In this document: positions 6,906 to 6,909 of the stretch, piece by piece | Position numbering within the stretch: position 1 is the stretch's first letter | How the letters are laid out: every line of letters begins with the position of its first letter | From: Acidobacteriota bacterium | Lineage (GTDB): Bacteria; Acidobacteriota; UBA6911 | NCBI GenBank assembly: GCA_017860075.1 | Contig: JAFNAH010000070.1 | Location: 1-6,909, forward strand | Reading direction: 5' to 3' | Length of the DNA: 6,909 bases | Translations under genes and position numbers: made by a program | The notes under the pieces: generated by a model | What the model saw: only the letters and a program-made list of their open reading frames with translations | What the model was told of the DNA's origin: nothing | Databases searched by the model: none

Positions 6906-6909
6906 CAAC

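Larger units (their letters stand above)
6810..6909. other. Upstream region of the hydrolase gene, running to the right edge
   Basis: A hundred bases with no supported gene. The hydrolase frame is closed upstream by TAA at 6884-6882 and has no ATG, GTG or TTG codon between that stop and the GTG at 6809. The stretch contains two abutting palindromes (6850-6874) and a purine-rich plus-strand end (AAGGAG, then GGAAGG). This is the expected site of the hydrolase promoter, but I could not identify a convincing -35/-10 pair on the minus strand. Confidence 0.5.

Noticed and set aside
6881..6909. Minus-strand TTGCCT and TTAATG spaced by 17 bases as a hydrolase promoter
   Set aside because: The spacing is right, but TTAATG matches the -10 consensus at only two of six positions.
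1..6909. Search for CRISPR repeats, tRNA or rRNA segments, insertion sequence ends, toxin-antitoxin or defence genes
   Set aside because: No spaced direct repeats, no cloverleaf-like segment, no transposase motifs and no small paired frames were seen; the three genes account for nearly all of the window.

Overview
The window holds three protein genes, all on the minus strand, with no sign of a real gene on the plus strand. Base composition is GC-rich (roughly 60% by eye) and coding density is high. A Tat-exported serine hydrolase, a large ('GDH180'-type) NAD-dependent glutamate dehydrogenase and an atypical SDR/DUF2867 protein suggest a free-living, probably soil or environmental, Gram-negative bacterium. 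Phylum cannot be fixed from the window: the glutamate dehydrogenase is a divergent member of its family, and Tat-exported hydrolases of this style are common in Acidobacteria, Planctomycetes and related uncultured groups.

Layout in transcription order, right to left. 6810-6909 is a 100-base non-coding stretch with two abutting palindromes and, at the very edge, a purine-rich plus-strand motif that could be the ribosome binding site of a divergent gene beyond the window. 5496-6809 encodes a Tat-signal alpha/beta hydrolase of the dienelactone hydrolase/acetyl-xylan-esterase-like superfamily. 5393-5495 is a 103-base gap with one short GC-rich hairpin and the glutamate dehydrogenase ribosome binding site. 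1109-5392 encodes the 1427-residue glutamate dehydrogenase, complete, with all expected catalytic and nucleotide-binding motifs but apparently a shortened C-terminal region. Its stop codon overlaps (ATGA) the start of an NAD(P)-binding SDR/DUF2867 protein that runs off the left edge of the window (370 codons present).

How they work together: the 4-base overlap makes co-transcription and translational coupling of the glutamate dehydrogenase and the SDR protein very likely. The former oxidises glutamate to 2-oxoglutarate and ammonium with NAD+, a catabolic step; the role of the SDR protein is unknown, so the pairing is a hint rather than a pathway. The hydrolase lies upstream in the same direction but is separated by a gap large enough for its own 3' end and a separate promoter, so a functional link is not established. 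I see no defence system, mobile element, CRISPR array, tRNA or rRNA. The most interesting points are the compact, divergent glutamate dehydrogenase, its coupling to an SDR/DUF2867 gene, and the palindrome pair upstream of the hydrolase.
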